This document shows positions 14,622 through 22,187 of a stretch of DNA of 22,187 nt, piece after piece. The notes under the pieces were generated by a model, which had not been told where the DNA came from, searched no databases, and saw only the letters and a program-made list of their open reading frames with translations. Numbering within the stretch: the stretch's first letter is position 1; each line of letters starts with the position of its first letter. Made by a program: the position numbers and the translations under genes. This DNA is from Rhodospirillaceae bacterium UBA4468 (GTDB lineage Bacteria > Pseudomonadota > Alphaproteobacteria > Rhodospirillales > Casp-alpha2): assembly GCA_002389385.1 (NCBI GenBank), contig DGOK01000083.1, forward strand, positions 1-22,187, given 5' to 3'.

Positions 14622-16400
14622 TTAGCTCCCAAACTTTTTAACGAGACGTAATAGATTGCCGCCATCTATCGGCGGCGGCAAGAAATCAACTTCATCCATG
14701 ACTTCACGGATTAAATGCGTACCCAACCCACCTGGACGTAAATCATCCAGATCGCGTGGTTTAATCTTAGATATATCGACAGGATCTGCAAAATCACGAA
14801 CAACTACGATCATAGCATCCGAGCGCCGACGAATCTCGATAGAAATATCACCCTCGCCCTCACTGCCATAAGCATGGCGAATAACATTCTGGCACGCTTC
14901 ATCAACAGCCAGCACGATGTCACCTGTATCCTTATCAGAAAATCCGCAAAATAATGCCGTTTCTTTAACCGCATTCCGCACCAGACGTAATCGATTTGCC
15001 TTCGCCGTCACACGGAGTTGCAGAACTTTCTCGCCTAAGGCACCTGTCGCACCAGCTTCAGCATGACTGTCACTAGCGTTCTTTGTATGCGTCGCAGTGC
15101 CATCATCAATCGCGATCAGTGTAACGTCATCACGCAATGCACCTCCGGCACCACCAATCCGATCTCGGACTTCATTGAGAACGCCCTGAATACCCGTATC
15201 ACCAGCGTTCTTTATAAGATCTTTGAGACCATCTATGCCCAGCTCTACACCTTCGGAAATATATCCTTCGGTCACACCATCTGTGAAAATGAATAGCTTG
15301 CCACCATCAAGATCGATTTCGGTCTCGGGGAAGCCGTCTTCATCGATCAGTGCTGGCGAGATACCAAGGGGCGGCGCTTCGGCTTCGATAGCTGTATAAT
15401 TGCCGTCTTTATCAACAACCAACGGAGGCTCGTGCCCCGCATTCGCCAACCGCACATACCCGCTTTCAGGATCATAAATGCCGTGCACTAACGTCACGAA
15501 CATGCCCCGCGTTGCGGTTTCGCATACTTCCTCGTTGACCAAGGTCAGCAAACGGCCTGGTTCCTTAATGGATTTTCCGAGGCAGCGCAAAAGACTGGCG
15601 GTCTTTGCCATCATCAATGCGGCATTCATACCTTTGCCGGAAACATCGCCAAGTGTGAAGGCGACCCGCCCATCATCAAGCGGATAGAAATCGTAAAAAT
15701 CACCCGACACCACGCGCGCCGGAAGGTTCACACCTTTGACCGGGAAGTCACTTTCTTTTGTGTCAGGTAATAACGAGCGTTGAATTTCTGCGGCCAGTTC
15801 CAGTTCACGCTTCACGCGTTCCTGTTCAACAAGCTCTGCCGCCATACGTGCGTTGAGTACAGCCAAGCCCGCCGAGAAAGATAACGCCTGCAAAAGGTGC
15901 AGATCATTGTCATCGAACAGGCCATCGCCACCACGTTTATTAATGAGCTCAATCGCGCCGATCCGCTCACCCTTCACGCTCATTGGGGCACATAGAATAG
16001 ACTTGGTTTTAAAGCCCGTTTCGCTATCGACCGATGCGTCGAAATCCGGGTCCTTGGAAACATCACGGACAATACGTCCTGCATCACGTTGCACGCAGAA
16101 CCCGACAATTCCCTGATCAGCGGCGAGCTTCAGCCCTGTGATCTCGACCGGCCCAATACACGCGTCACATTCGAGTTCCTGCCCGCACGGAGAGAGCATG
16201 AAAAGAGCCCCCGCTTCGGCATCTACATAATCTGTAATGCGTTCAACGGCTCGCTTAAGGGTGACTTCTAATTCTTGATTTGACGCAAAGTCCCGGCCCA
16301 TATCGGCCAGTAATTCCAGATGATTATGCACAGCAGCTGGGGCAACGCCCATCGGCGCACCACCTGTCACAATCGGATCATTAACTTCAGCACTCACCAT
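14622..16400 (-). CDS. GAF-PP2C(SpoIIE)-HATPase partner-switch protein
   Basis: This 592-residue cytosolic protein has three domains: GAF (about 26-185), SpoIIE-type PP2C phosphatase (about 200-432) and a RsbW-like HATPase (about 455-590). Phosphatase metal ligands are visible in SGDFYDF (Asp234), GDVSGKG (Asp252), TDGVTEG (Asp374) and LRDDVTL (Asp424/425). The kinase N-box is DEACQNVIRHAY (Glu501, Asn505) and the G box is GGLG (557-560). One polypeptide therefore carries both the phosphatase and serine-kinase functions of a partner-switching system, with a GAF sensor. The STAS target follows 7 bases downstream. An in-frame TTG (16436) is an alternative start. Neither start has a clear Shine-Dalgarno. 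Confidence 0.9.
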   Translation of the reverse strand: MVSAEVNDPIVTGGAPMGVAPAAVHNHLELLADMGRDFASNQELEVTLKRAVERITDYVDAEAGALFMLSPCGQELECDACIGPVEITGLKLAADQGIVGFCVQRDAGRIVRDVSKDPDFDASVDSETGFKTKSILCAPMSVKGERIGAIELINKRGGDGLFDDNDLHLLQALSFSAGLAVLNARMAAELVEQERVKRELELAAEIQRSLLPDTKESDFPVKGVNLPARVVSGDFYDFYPLDDGRVAFTLGDVSGKGMNAALMMAKTASLLRCLGKSIKEPGRLLTLVNEEVCETATRGMFVTLVHGIYDPESGYVRLANAGHEPPLVVDKDGNYTAIEAEAPPLGISPALIDEDGFPETEIDLDGGKLFIFTDGVTEGYISEGVELGIDGLKDLIKNAGDTGIQGVLNEVRDRIGGAGGALRDDVTLIAIDDGTATHTKNASDSHAEAGATGALGEKVLQLRVTAKANRLRLVRNAVKETALFCGFSDKDTGDIVLAVDEACQNVIRHAYGSEGEGDISIEIRRRSDAMIVVVRDFADPVDISKIKPRDLDDLRPGGLGTHLIREVMDEVDFLPPPIDGGNLLRLVKKFGS

Positions 16401-16493
16401 GCCTGGAACTATGCCCGTAAAGACCCTTGCGGGCAAATACGGATAGCATAAGCCTAAGAGAACATCAGGCTCTGATAATGAACAACCTAAAAT

Positions 16494-18290
16494 CTAGATG
16501 CGCACTTTCGCATAAGACCCCGGTGCGTCTTCAATCACCTTGAGCTTACCATCACCAGGCTTGCGTGCGGGAACTTGGCCGTTGCTGTGTTTTGCCACCC
16601 ACTTTTGCCAATCCGGCCACCACGACCCCTCATGTTGCTTGGCGCCATCAAAGAATGCATCCGGGTCTTCCGGGACCTTCGCATTCGTCCAATAGCAATA
16701 TTTATTGGCCGCAGGGGCATTGATCACACCGGCAATGTGACCACTGGCCGATAGCACAAATTTCTTCGGTCCTTGGTATAACTGTGTCGCCATGTAGGTC
16801 GATTTCCAAGGCGCGATATGGTCATCTTTTGTCGATAGCCAATATACAGGTGTTTTGATCTTGGTAAGGTCAATTGGTACCCCACCCATCGTGATGCCAC
16901 CCGGTTCAACCAGCTTGTTCTCAAGATACATTTTCCGCAAATATAGTGAATGCATCATTTTAGGCATCCGCGTGTTGTCTGAGTTCCAATACAGCAAATC
17001 GAACGCCATAGGCTCGCGACCCATCAAATAATTATTTACAACAAACGACCAGATCAGGTCGTTATCGCGCATCATGTTGAACACCTGCGACATATACTGA
17101 CCATCGAGGAAACCGGTCTTTTCCATGTGTTCATCGAGGCGCTGTAACTGCTTCTCGTCAATGAACACGCCAAGCTCACCTGGTTCAGAGAAATCGACCA
17201 TGGTCGTAAAAAACGTTGCTGATTTTACCCGGTTATCCTTTTTTGCCGCCATGTAAGCCAGCGTTGATGCCGTTAAGGTACCGCCAATGCAGTACCCAAT
17301 GACATTAAGGTCTTTCTCGCCGGTTGCCTTTTCGATGGCATCCATCGCTTCAAGCAGGCCTTCGAGCATATAGTTTTCGAACTGCTTATCCGCATGTCGC
17401 TCATCAGGATTTACCCACGCGATCACAAACACAGTGTGCCCCTGATCCGTCGCCCATTTAATGAATGAGTTCTTGGGCTGGAGATCGAGAATATAAAACT
17501 TATTGATCCAAGGCGGCACAATCAGCAATGGCCGCTTGGCGACTTCTTCGGTTGTCGGATCATACTGGAGCAATTGCATCAGATCGTTCTGATAGACAAC
17601 TTTACCCGGCGTCACAGCAACATTGACCCCAAGCTCAAATGCTTCGGTGTCCGTCATGGAAATTCGGAGTTCGCCTTTGCCTTTTTCCAAATCCTTCAAC
17701 AACTGATCCAGGCCTTTTATCAGACTCTCCCCTTTGGTCTCTGCCGCAGCTTTTAAGACTTTTGGGTTGGTCGCCGCAAAATTCGTCGGTGACATCGCGT
17801 CTAGGCACTGGCGCGTATAAAATTCCAGCTTTTCTCGAGTTTTTGGATCAGTATCGTCAACGTCACGTACCTGCGTTGTCATCCAATCAGACGCCAACAG
17901 GTAAGATTGCTTAATATAATCAAAGACAACATCTTCAGACCATGCATCATCTTTGAAGCGTCTATCGTCGCGCGCGGGCTCAATCACCGGGGCAACGTCT
18001 TCGACCGCCATGCGTTTTGCCGTCGCTTGCCAAAGGTCTGCATACCCTTGCATCAACTTGGATTGGGCTTCCATGAACTTCGCCGGGTCGGACATCATTT
18101 TAACTGACGCATCCATGAACATTTTGCTGATCTCAACCGGGTCAGCGACGCTATATCCTACGCCCGCTTTTTGCCGCTCGAGGAATGCACTTACAATCCG
18201 TTGAGACCGCTCTGCGAAATCCGCGTATGTTTTGGTATTCTTCTCGACATCAAACAGCGCATTCTGATCATTGTTATTTTTATCTGCCAT
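16494..18290 (-). CDS. phaC: Class I polyhydroxyalkanoate synthase
   Basis: This 598-residue PHA synthase is of class I length. It has the lipase-like box GYCIGG with nucleophile Cys334, catalytic Asp490 in TKDDHIAPW and His518 in SGHIAGV. It polymerises (R)-3-hydroxyacyl-CoA into storage polyester granules in the cytoplasm. The domain order is the usual N-terminal helical region followed by the alpha/beta-hydrolase core. ATG 18290 is chosen because GGGGGA lies just upstream; an ATG at 18311 would add seven residues without a ribosome site. There is no phaA, phaB or phasin gene in the window. It lies upstream of the phosphatase-mla operon on the same strand, with a gap of about 93 bases. Confidence 0.93.
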   Translation of the reverse strand: MADKNNNDQNALFDVEKNTKTYADFAERSQRIVSAFLERQKAGVGYSVADPVEISKMFMDASVKMMSDPAKFMEAQSKLMQGYADLWQATAKRMAVEDVAPVIEPARDDRRFKDDAWSEDVVFDYIKQSYLLASDWMTTQVRDVDDTDPKTREKLEFYTRQCLDAMSPTNFAATNPKVLKAAAETKGESLIKGLDQLLKDLEKGKGELRISMTDTEAFELGVNVAVTPGKVVYQNDLMQLLQYDPTTEEVAKRPLLIVPPWINKFYILDLQPKNSFIKWATDQGHTVFVIAWVNPDERHADKQFENYMLEGLLEAMDAIEKATGEKDLNVIGYCIGGTLTASTLAYMAAKKDNRVKSATFFTTMVDFSEPGELGVFIDEKQLQRLDEHMEKTGFLDGQYMSQVFNMMRDNDLIWSFVVNNYLMGREPMAFDLLYWNSDNTRMPKMMHSLYLRKMYLENKLVEPGGITMGGVPIDLTKIKTPVYWLSTKDDHIAPWKSTYMATQLYQGPKKFVLSASGHIAGVINAPAANKYCYWTNAKVPEDPDAFFDGAKQHEGSWWPDWQKWVAKHSNGQVPARKPGDGKLKVIEDAPGSYAKVRI

Positions 18291-18346
18291 CGTGCTTTCC
18301 CCCACATTCATCGATACTGTAGCACATTAACGCCTGAATTATTAGA

Positions 18347-18374
18347 TTTGCTCTCGGCCCGCGCTGACTATAAG
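18347..18374 (+). promoter_or_regulatory. Candidate promoter of DASS transporter gene
   Basis: TTTGCT (18347-18352) and TATAAG (18369-18374) are separated by 16 bases and end 5 bases before the first ATG at 18380. The predicted start lies at the start codon or the adjacent second ATG (18383), suggesting a leaderless message. It lies in the 89-base divergent gap with phaC. Confidence 0.4.
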
Positions 18375-18379
18375 AAATC

Positions 18380-19789
18380 ATGATGTCTTTTTTATTATCG
18401 CTCACAAGATCCCCTTCACGTTTGATTGCTTGCCTCACAACAGCAACGGCATTGCTTCTTATTGCCATGCCAACGCCAGAAGGAATTCCCCCCAATGCAT
18501 TAACGGGGGCGGCACTCTGTCTGCTAGCCATTGGCCTATATGCAACGGCCGTCATTCCTGAATATCTGACGGCACTCGTGTTCTTTACGCTGGCGATGAT
18601 TTTAGGCACTGCGGATGCCAATGTTGTCTTCTCTGGGTTTCACTCTGCCGCATATTGGCTTGTTTTTGGTGGCCTGGTCGTTGGCGTTGCTGTTCAGAAA
18701 ACTGGCCTTGGCCTTCGTATCGCGACCTCGATCACTTCACGCCTTGCGCAAAGTTATACTCAAACAGTGATTGGTATTGCCCTTGTTGGTATTGCGCTGG
18801 CTTTCGTTATGCCGTCAACAATGGGACGCGTTGTTCTGCTCGTTCCCATTGTCTTGGCGCTTTGCGAGAGCCTTGGATACGAGAAAGGAACGCCTGAACG
18901 CTCTGGTTTGATTCTCGCAATGGCCTGTGGCACTTGGATGCCTGCGAACTCGGTTTTGCCGGCAAACGTCCCAAACATGGTCCTCGTCGGTGTTTCTGAA
19001 AATTTATTCGGCGTCACATTTAATTACGGCGAATACCTGCTGATGCACATGCCTGTAAACGGCATCCTCAAGCTCGCACTTATTATCGGCCTCATCCTGG
19101 TTATCTTCCGGTCCACAGGACGTACGCAGGCTGCACCAACGTCGGAAGAAGACGTAAAACCTCTTTCGCGCGATGGGCGACGTCTGGTGATTATCCTCGG
19201 CATAACGTTTGCCTTTTGGACAACCGATTTCATCCATCATATCTCACCTGCATGGATTGCTATGGCCGCAGCTATGGTCTGCTTGTGGTCCGGCATTGGT
19301 CTTATTGATGGAGATGACATAAAGGCCAGATTTAATTTCCCATCGACAATATATGTCGCAGGCATCTTGAGTTTAGGCGCCTTGCTGGTGGAAACAGGTG
19401 CCGGAGATATTGCAGGAGAATGGTTATTGGCACACATCACGTTCTCCAAAGATACACCCTTTATGTCCTTCGTCTCGATGGTCGGACTGGGTACTGCGGC
19501 AAACATTGCGACGACGGCCCCTAGTGTACCTGCCGTAATCGCCCCCCTCGCCGCAGATATCGCTGCATCCTCAGGGCTGCCATTGAAAACAGTCCTGATG
19601 AGCCAAGTGATCGCCTATTCAACGGTCATCCTGCCTTATCAGGTGCCACCGTTGATCGTTGCCATGCAATTGGGCGGTATTCCTATTAAGGACGGCGCCA
19701 AGATGACTGTTGCTCTGGCAGCGGTCTCACTGTTGATCCTTGTGCCCCTGAACTATCTTTGGTGGTCCTGGCTTGGGCTAATGCAGTAA
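18380..19789 (+). CDS. SLC13/DASS-type anion symporter
   Basis: This 469-residue integral membrane protein shows many hydrophobic segments and two pseudo-repeated halves. The conserved hairpin regions are near AFVMPSTMGRVVLLVPIV and GTAANIATTAPSVPAVI, the places of the SNT-like sodium/substrate motifs of divalent anion:sodium symporters. It most likely imports a di- or tricarboxylate, sulfate or a related anion, but the substrate cannot be read from sequence. The start may be either of two adjacent ATGs (18380 or 18383). It is transcribed away from phaC. A terminator-like hairpin lies 18 bases beyond its stop, though its T-run serves the opposite strand. Confidence 0.82.
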   Translation: MMSFLLSLTRSPSRLIACLTTATALLLIAMPTPEGIPPNALTGAALCLLAIGLYATAVIPEYLTALVFFTLAMILGTADANVVFSGFHSAAYWLVFGGLVVGVAVQKTGLGLRIATSITSRLAQSYTQTVIGIALVGIALAFVMPSTMGRVVLLVPIVLALCESLGYEKGTPERSGLILAMACGTWMPANSVLPANVPNMVLVGVSENLFGVTFNYGEYLLMHMPVNGILKLALIIGLILVIFRSTGRTQAAPTSEEDVKPLSRDGRRLVIILGITFAFWTTDFIHHISPAWIAMAAAMVCLWSGIGLIDGDDIKARFNFPSTIYVAGILSLGALLVETGAGDIAGEWLLAHITFSKDTPFMSFVSMVGLGTAANIATTAPSVPAVIAPLAADIAASSGLPLKTVLMSQVIAYSTVILPYQVPPLIVAMQLGGIPIKDGAKMTVALAAVSLLILVPLNYLWWSWLGLMQ

Positions 19790-19806
19790 CACGCAAGCCA
19801 AAGAAA

Positions 19807-19830
19807 AAGGCCGGTGTTTCCACCGACCTT
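19807..19830 (-). terminator. Terminator of the cta operon
   Basis: AAGG-C-CGGTG (19807-19816) pairs with CACCG-A-CCTT (19821-19830): 10 positions with one mismatch and a 4-base loop. The loop reads GAAA on the minus strand. On that strand the stem is followed by TTTTTCTTTG, a good T-run. It lies 24 bases beyond the ctaE stop. It may also act weakly for the convergent DASS gene. Confidence 0.75.
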
Positions 19831-19853
19831 AATCCAAAAAATTCATGCGTTGT

Positions 19854-20660
19854 TTAGAACGCGTAGCCTGCTGAGCCCCACCAGTAAACGGCGCAGAACA
19901 GGAACAACCATACAACGTCAACGAAGTGCCAATACCAGGCAGCGGCTTCAAAGCCGATATGACGCTCTGGTGAGAAATGGCCCTTAACTGTGCGGACATA
20001 ACATACAGCCAGGAAGATCGTTCCGACGATCACATGGAAGCCATGGAAACCCGTCGCAAGATAGAACGTGGAAGAATAGATCCCGTCCTTAAATCCGAAT
20101 GTTGCATGGCTATACTCATAGGCCTGACATGCCGTGAAGATGACACCAAGGATCACAGTCCAAAGCAGGCCAGTTGCGGCGCGCTTGTTGTCACCTAAGC
20201 GAATAGCATGGTGTGCATACGTCACCGTCACACCTGATGTCAGTAGAATAAGCGTGTTGAGGAATGGAAGTGTCCACGTTGGCAAAGGAACCACACCTTC
20301 TGGCGGCCACATTGGCGACGCCACGAAGCTCAGGAATGGAACAGATGCGTTGAAGTAAGCCCAGAAGAACGCAAAGAAGAACATAACTTCTGAAACAATG
20401 AACAACAGCATACCCATGCGAAGACCGTGCTGAACAGCTTCGGTATGGTCATGGCCATTGCCAGCTTCGCTGATAATATCACGCCACCATAGGATGGAAA
20501 ACGTGACAACCAACGTTAAGCAGATCATCATGGCAATCATTGACGAGCCATGCATATACAAAATTGCTGCAATCGCCAGCGCAAAGGCACCTAGGCTCGA
20601 TAAAAACGGCCATGGGCTTGGATTGACGATATGATATGGATGACTTTTTGCACCACTCAT
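19854..20660 (-). CDS. ctaE: Cytochrome c oxidase subunit III
   Basis: This 268-residue membrane protein is subunit III of aa3-type cytochrome c oxidase. It begins HPYHIVNPSPWPFLSSLGAF and includes WWRDIISE, SEVMFFFAFFWAYFN and GFHGFHVIVGTIFL. It ends with WYWHFVDVVWLFLF. These are highly conserved blocks around the lipid-binding V-shaped cleft and its conserved histidines. It stabilises turnover of subunit I. It has about seven membrane segments. Upstream is GAGGGGGAA as ribosome site. It is the last gene of the cluster, followed by a strong terminator; no surf1 or DUF983 gene follows before that terminator. Confidence 0.96.
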   Translation of the reverse strand: MSGAKSHPYHIVNPSPWPFLSSLGAFALAIAAILYMHGSSMIAMMICLTLVVTFSILWWRDIISEAGNGHDHTEAVQHGLRMGMLLFIVSEVMFFFAFFWAYFNASVPFLSFVASPMWPPEGVVPLPTWTLPFLNTLILLTSGVTVTYAHHAIRLGDNKRAATGLLWTVILGVIFTACQAYEYSHATFGFKDGIYSSTFYLATGFHGFHVIVGTIFLAVCYVRTVKGHFSPERHIGFEAAAWYWHFVDVVWLFLFCAVYWWGSAGYAF

Positions 20661-20726
20661 CGAATATTCCCCCTCGGGTTCTCTAATAATTCACGATGAA
20701 ATCAACAATATACAGAATCGACTTCA

Positions 20727-21314
20727 CTAACCTTTTTTTCCACTCGCAGACATTGTCACGCTCTCCGAGACTTTCGCTTCAGGTTCATCCACGGGATAAA
20801 ACGTATAGGAAAGTGTGATTGTCGTAACATCACGGGTATTAGCTTCTTCATAAATTGCTGGATCAATATAAAATGAAACCGGCATATCAATTGATTCGCC
20901 TGGCTGTAACACTTGCTCAGTAAAGCAAAAGCAGTCAATCTTTACGAAGAACTGGCCTGCCTTGAGCGGTGTTACATTAAATGTTGATGTCCCAACGATA
21001 GTACTATTAGACGTATTTATTGCCTGGTAAAAAGCTAGTTTTTCTTCACCTAGCTTCAACTTGATTTCACGTTGCAATGGCTTGAACTGCCAAGGTAAGG
21101 ACGGGCTGGTATTCGCATCAAACCGAACTTTGAAATCAATATCTGTTGCTGTTTCAGGGGCTGTCACCTCAACACCTGGCGTACCACCCAATCCAGTAAC
21201 CTGACAAAAAAGCTTATATAACGGGACCGACGCAAACGACAAACCAACCATGCCAGCAACGACGGTGAATAACACCGCCGCTGTCTTGGTATTTTTGTTC
21301 TGAGCATTCGCCAT
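20727..21314 (-). CDS. ctaG: Cytochrome c oxidase assembly protein Cox11
   Basis: This 195-residue Cox11-type copper chaperone has one N-terminal transmembrane helix (about residues 11-30) and a periplasmic immunoglobulin-like domain. Copper-binding cysteines are Cys37 (YKLFCQVTG) and Cys128/Cys130 in the diagnostic KIDCFCF motif. It delivers copper to the CuB site of subunit I. It starts 23 bases after the ctaD stop and precedes ctaE by 66 bases. In many alphaproteobacteria ctaB lies between ctaD and ctaG, but here there is no room for it. Confidence 0.95.
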   Translation of the reverse strand: MANAQNKNTKTAAVLFTVVAGMVGLSFASVPLYKLFCQVTGLGGTPGVEVTAPETATDIDFKVRFDANTSPSLPWQFKPLQREIKLKLGEEKLAFYQAINTSNSTIVGTSTFNVTPLKAGQFFVKIDCFCFTEQVLQPGESIDMPVSFYIDPAIYEEANTRDVTTITLSYTFYPVDEPEAKVSESVTMSASGKKG

Positions 21315-21337
21315 AGTTTTACGTCCTACCTCCCGCC

Positions 21338-22187
21338 TTACTCGGCAGGTGCCTTCCCAGACATATCTGGCTGATCTTCAAATGTGTGGAACGGTGCTGG
21401 GCTGGCAACATGCCATTCCAGTGTCTTTGCACCCACACCCCATGGATTTGCAGCTGCCTTCTCACCAGACATTTGCGTCTTAATCAATACAACAAAGAAT
21501 AAAAGTGTTCCAATAACTGTAATTGCTGCACCATATGAACTAACTAAGTTCCATCCTGCATAAGCATCTGGATAATCTGGAATACGACGGGGCATGCCTG
21601 CAAGACCTGCAAAATGTTGTGGAAAAAACAATACATTAACGCCTATAAAGAAAGTCCAAAATTGAACCTTGCCCAGCGTTTCGTTATATTGTTTGCCAGA
21701 CATCTTACCAATCCAATAATACCAGCCTGCAAACATTGCAAAAATTGCTGCTATTGCCATCACATAATGGAAGTGCGCAACAACAAAGTATGTGTCGTGA
21801 AAAACAAGATCTGCAGACGAATTTGCTAGCGTTACTCCAGTCAAGCCCCCAGCTACAAAAAGAAATATAAAACCAAATGCATAGAGCATCGGCGTCTTAA
21901 ACTCGATTGAGCCTCCCCACATTGTGGCCAGCCATGAGAAAATCTTCACACCCGTTGGCACTGCAATGACCATCGTTGCCGCAGTAAAGTAAGCCCGCGT
22001 ATCGACATCCAATCCCACAGTATACATGTGGTGTGCCCAAACAACGAAACCAAGAACACCAATCGCTGCCATCGCATATGCCATACCAAGGTAACCAAAC
22101 ACTGGCTTCTTCGAGAAAGTTGAAACGATCTGAGAAATGATGCCAAAGCCAGGAAGAATGATGATGTAAACTTCAGGGTGACCAAAG
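21338..22187 (-). CDS. ctaD: Cytochrome c oxidase subunit I, C-terminal half
   Basis: The frame is open from the window edge to the stop at 21338, giving 282 residues of the C-terminal half of subunit I. It starts within FGHPEVYIIILPGFG, which holds the CuB ligand His and the crosslinked Tyr of A-type oxidases. It continues with VWAHHMYTVG (the two further CuB histidines) and HDTYFVVAHFHYVM (haem ligands). About six or seven membrane helices are visible. The N-terminus lies outside the window. It is the first visible gene of a ctaD-ctaG-ctaE unit. Confidence 0.97.
   Translation of the reverse strand, partial: FGHPEVYIIILPGFGIISQIVSTFSKKPVFGYLGMAYAMAAIGVLGFVVWAHHMYTVGLDVDTRAYFTAATMVIAVPTGVKIFSWLATMWGGSIEFKTPMLYAFGFIFLFVAGGLTGVTLANSSADLVFHDTYFVVAHFHYVMAIAAIFAMFAGWYYWIGKMSGKQYNETLGKVQFWTFFIGVNVLFFPQHFAGLAGMPRRIPDYPDAYAGWNLVSSYGAAITVIGTLLFFVVLIKTQMSGEKAAANPWGVGAKTLEWHVASPAPFHTFEDQPDMSGKAPAE

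Noticed and set aside
16464..16476. Small inverted repeat ATCAG-GCT-CTGAT after phaC
   Set aside because: The stem is only 5 bp with no T-run, so it is not a supportable terminator.
1..22187. CRISPR arrays, tRNA or rRNA genes, insertion sequences, prophage
   Set aside because: No spaced repeats, cloverleaf structures, transposase or phage protein motifs were seen on either strand.

Overview
This window looks like chromosomal DNA from a free-living, probably marine, alphaproteobacterium of moderate GC content, most likely near Rhodospirillales or Kiloniellales. The evidence is gene content: a GapR-type nucleoid protein, a DUF1289 protein paired with betaine-homocysteine methyltransferase, an N-formylglutamate amidohydrolase coupled to a GCS2-type carboxylate-amine ligase, a class I PHA synthase, an alpha-type cytochrome c oxidase cluster and an Mla (MCE) lipid-transport operon. 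I saw no tRNA, rRNA, CRISPR array, insertion sequence or prophage gene. The taxonomic placement is inference.

Layout. Positions 1-1658 (+) hold the end of a sensor histidine kinase, an AraC/O6-alkylguanine methyltransferase fusion (ada) and glyoxalase I (gloA). Positions 1659-2898 (-) hold a two-gene unit, DUF1289 then bmt. Positions 2994-6522 (+) hold an N-formylglutamate amidohydrolase overlapping a frameshifted YbdK-type ligase, an unrecognised 57-residue ORF and an MFS transporter. Positions 6525-7581 (-) hold a response regulator broken by two single-base losses. Then come gapR (+), a FecR-domain protein (-) and a cytochrome P460-family protein (-).

Positions 9589-16400 (-) are the most interesting part. 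A GAF-PP2C-HATPase phosphatase/kinase fusion and a STAS protein, together a partner-switching module, are followed on the same strand by mlaE, mlaF, mlaD, an auxiliary lipoprotein and an RNA m5U methyltransferase. The last three are joined by ATGA overlaps. A class I PHA synthase gene lies just upstream on the same strand. This layout suggests that envelope lipid transport is tied to a stress or anti-sigma circuit, or that the STAS protein serves as MlaB.

Positions 18380-19789 (+) hold an SLC13/DASS-type carrier. The window closes with ctaD (partial), ctaG and ctaE (-), ending at a clear terminator, with no ctaB between ctaD and ctaG.

Other points: three convergent gene pairs end within a few bases of each other, and one pair has a perfect hairpin across both stop codons. 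The leaders of the P460 gene and gloA can fold so that the Shine-Dalgarno sequence is paired. The gapR promoter region carries a perfect 10-bp palindrome and a larger dyad. Three single-base losses break two genes inside 3.3 kb, which may be decay or assembly error.
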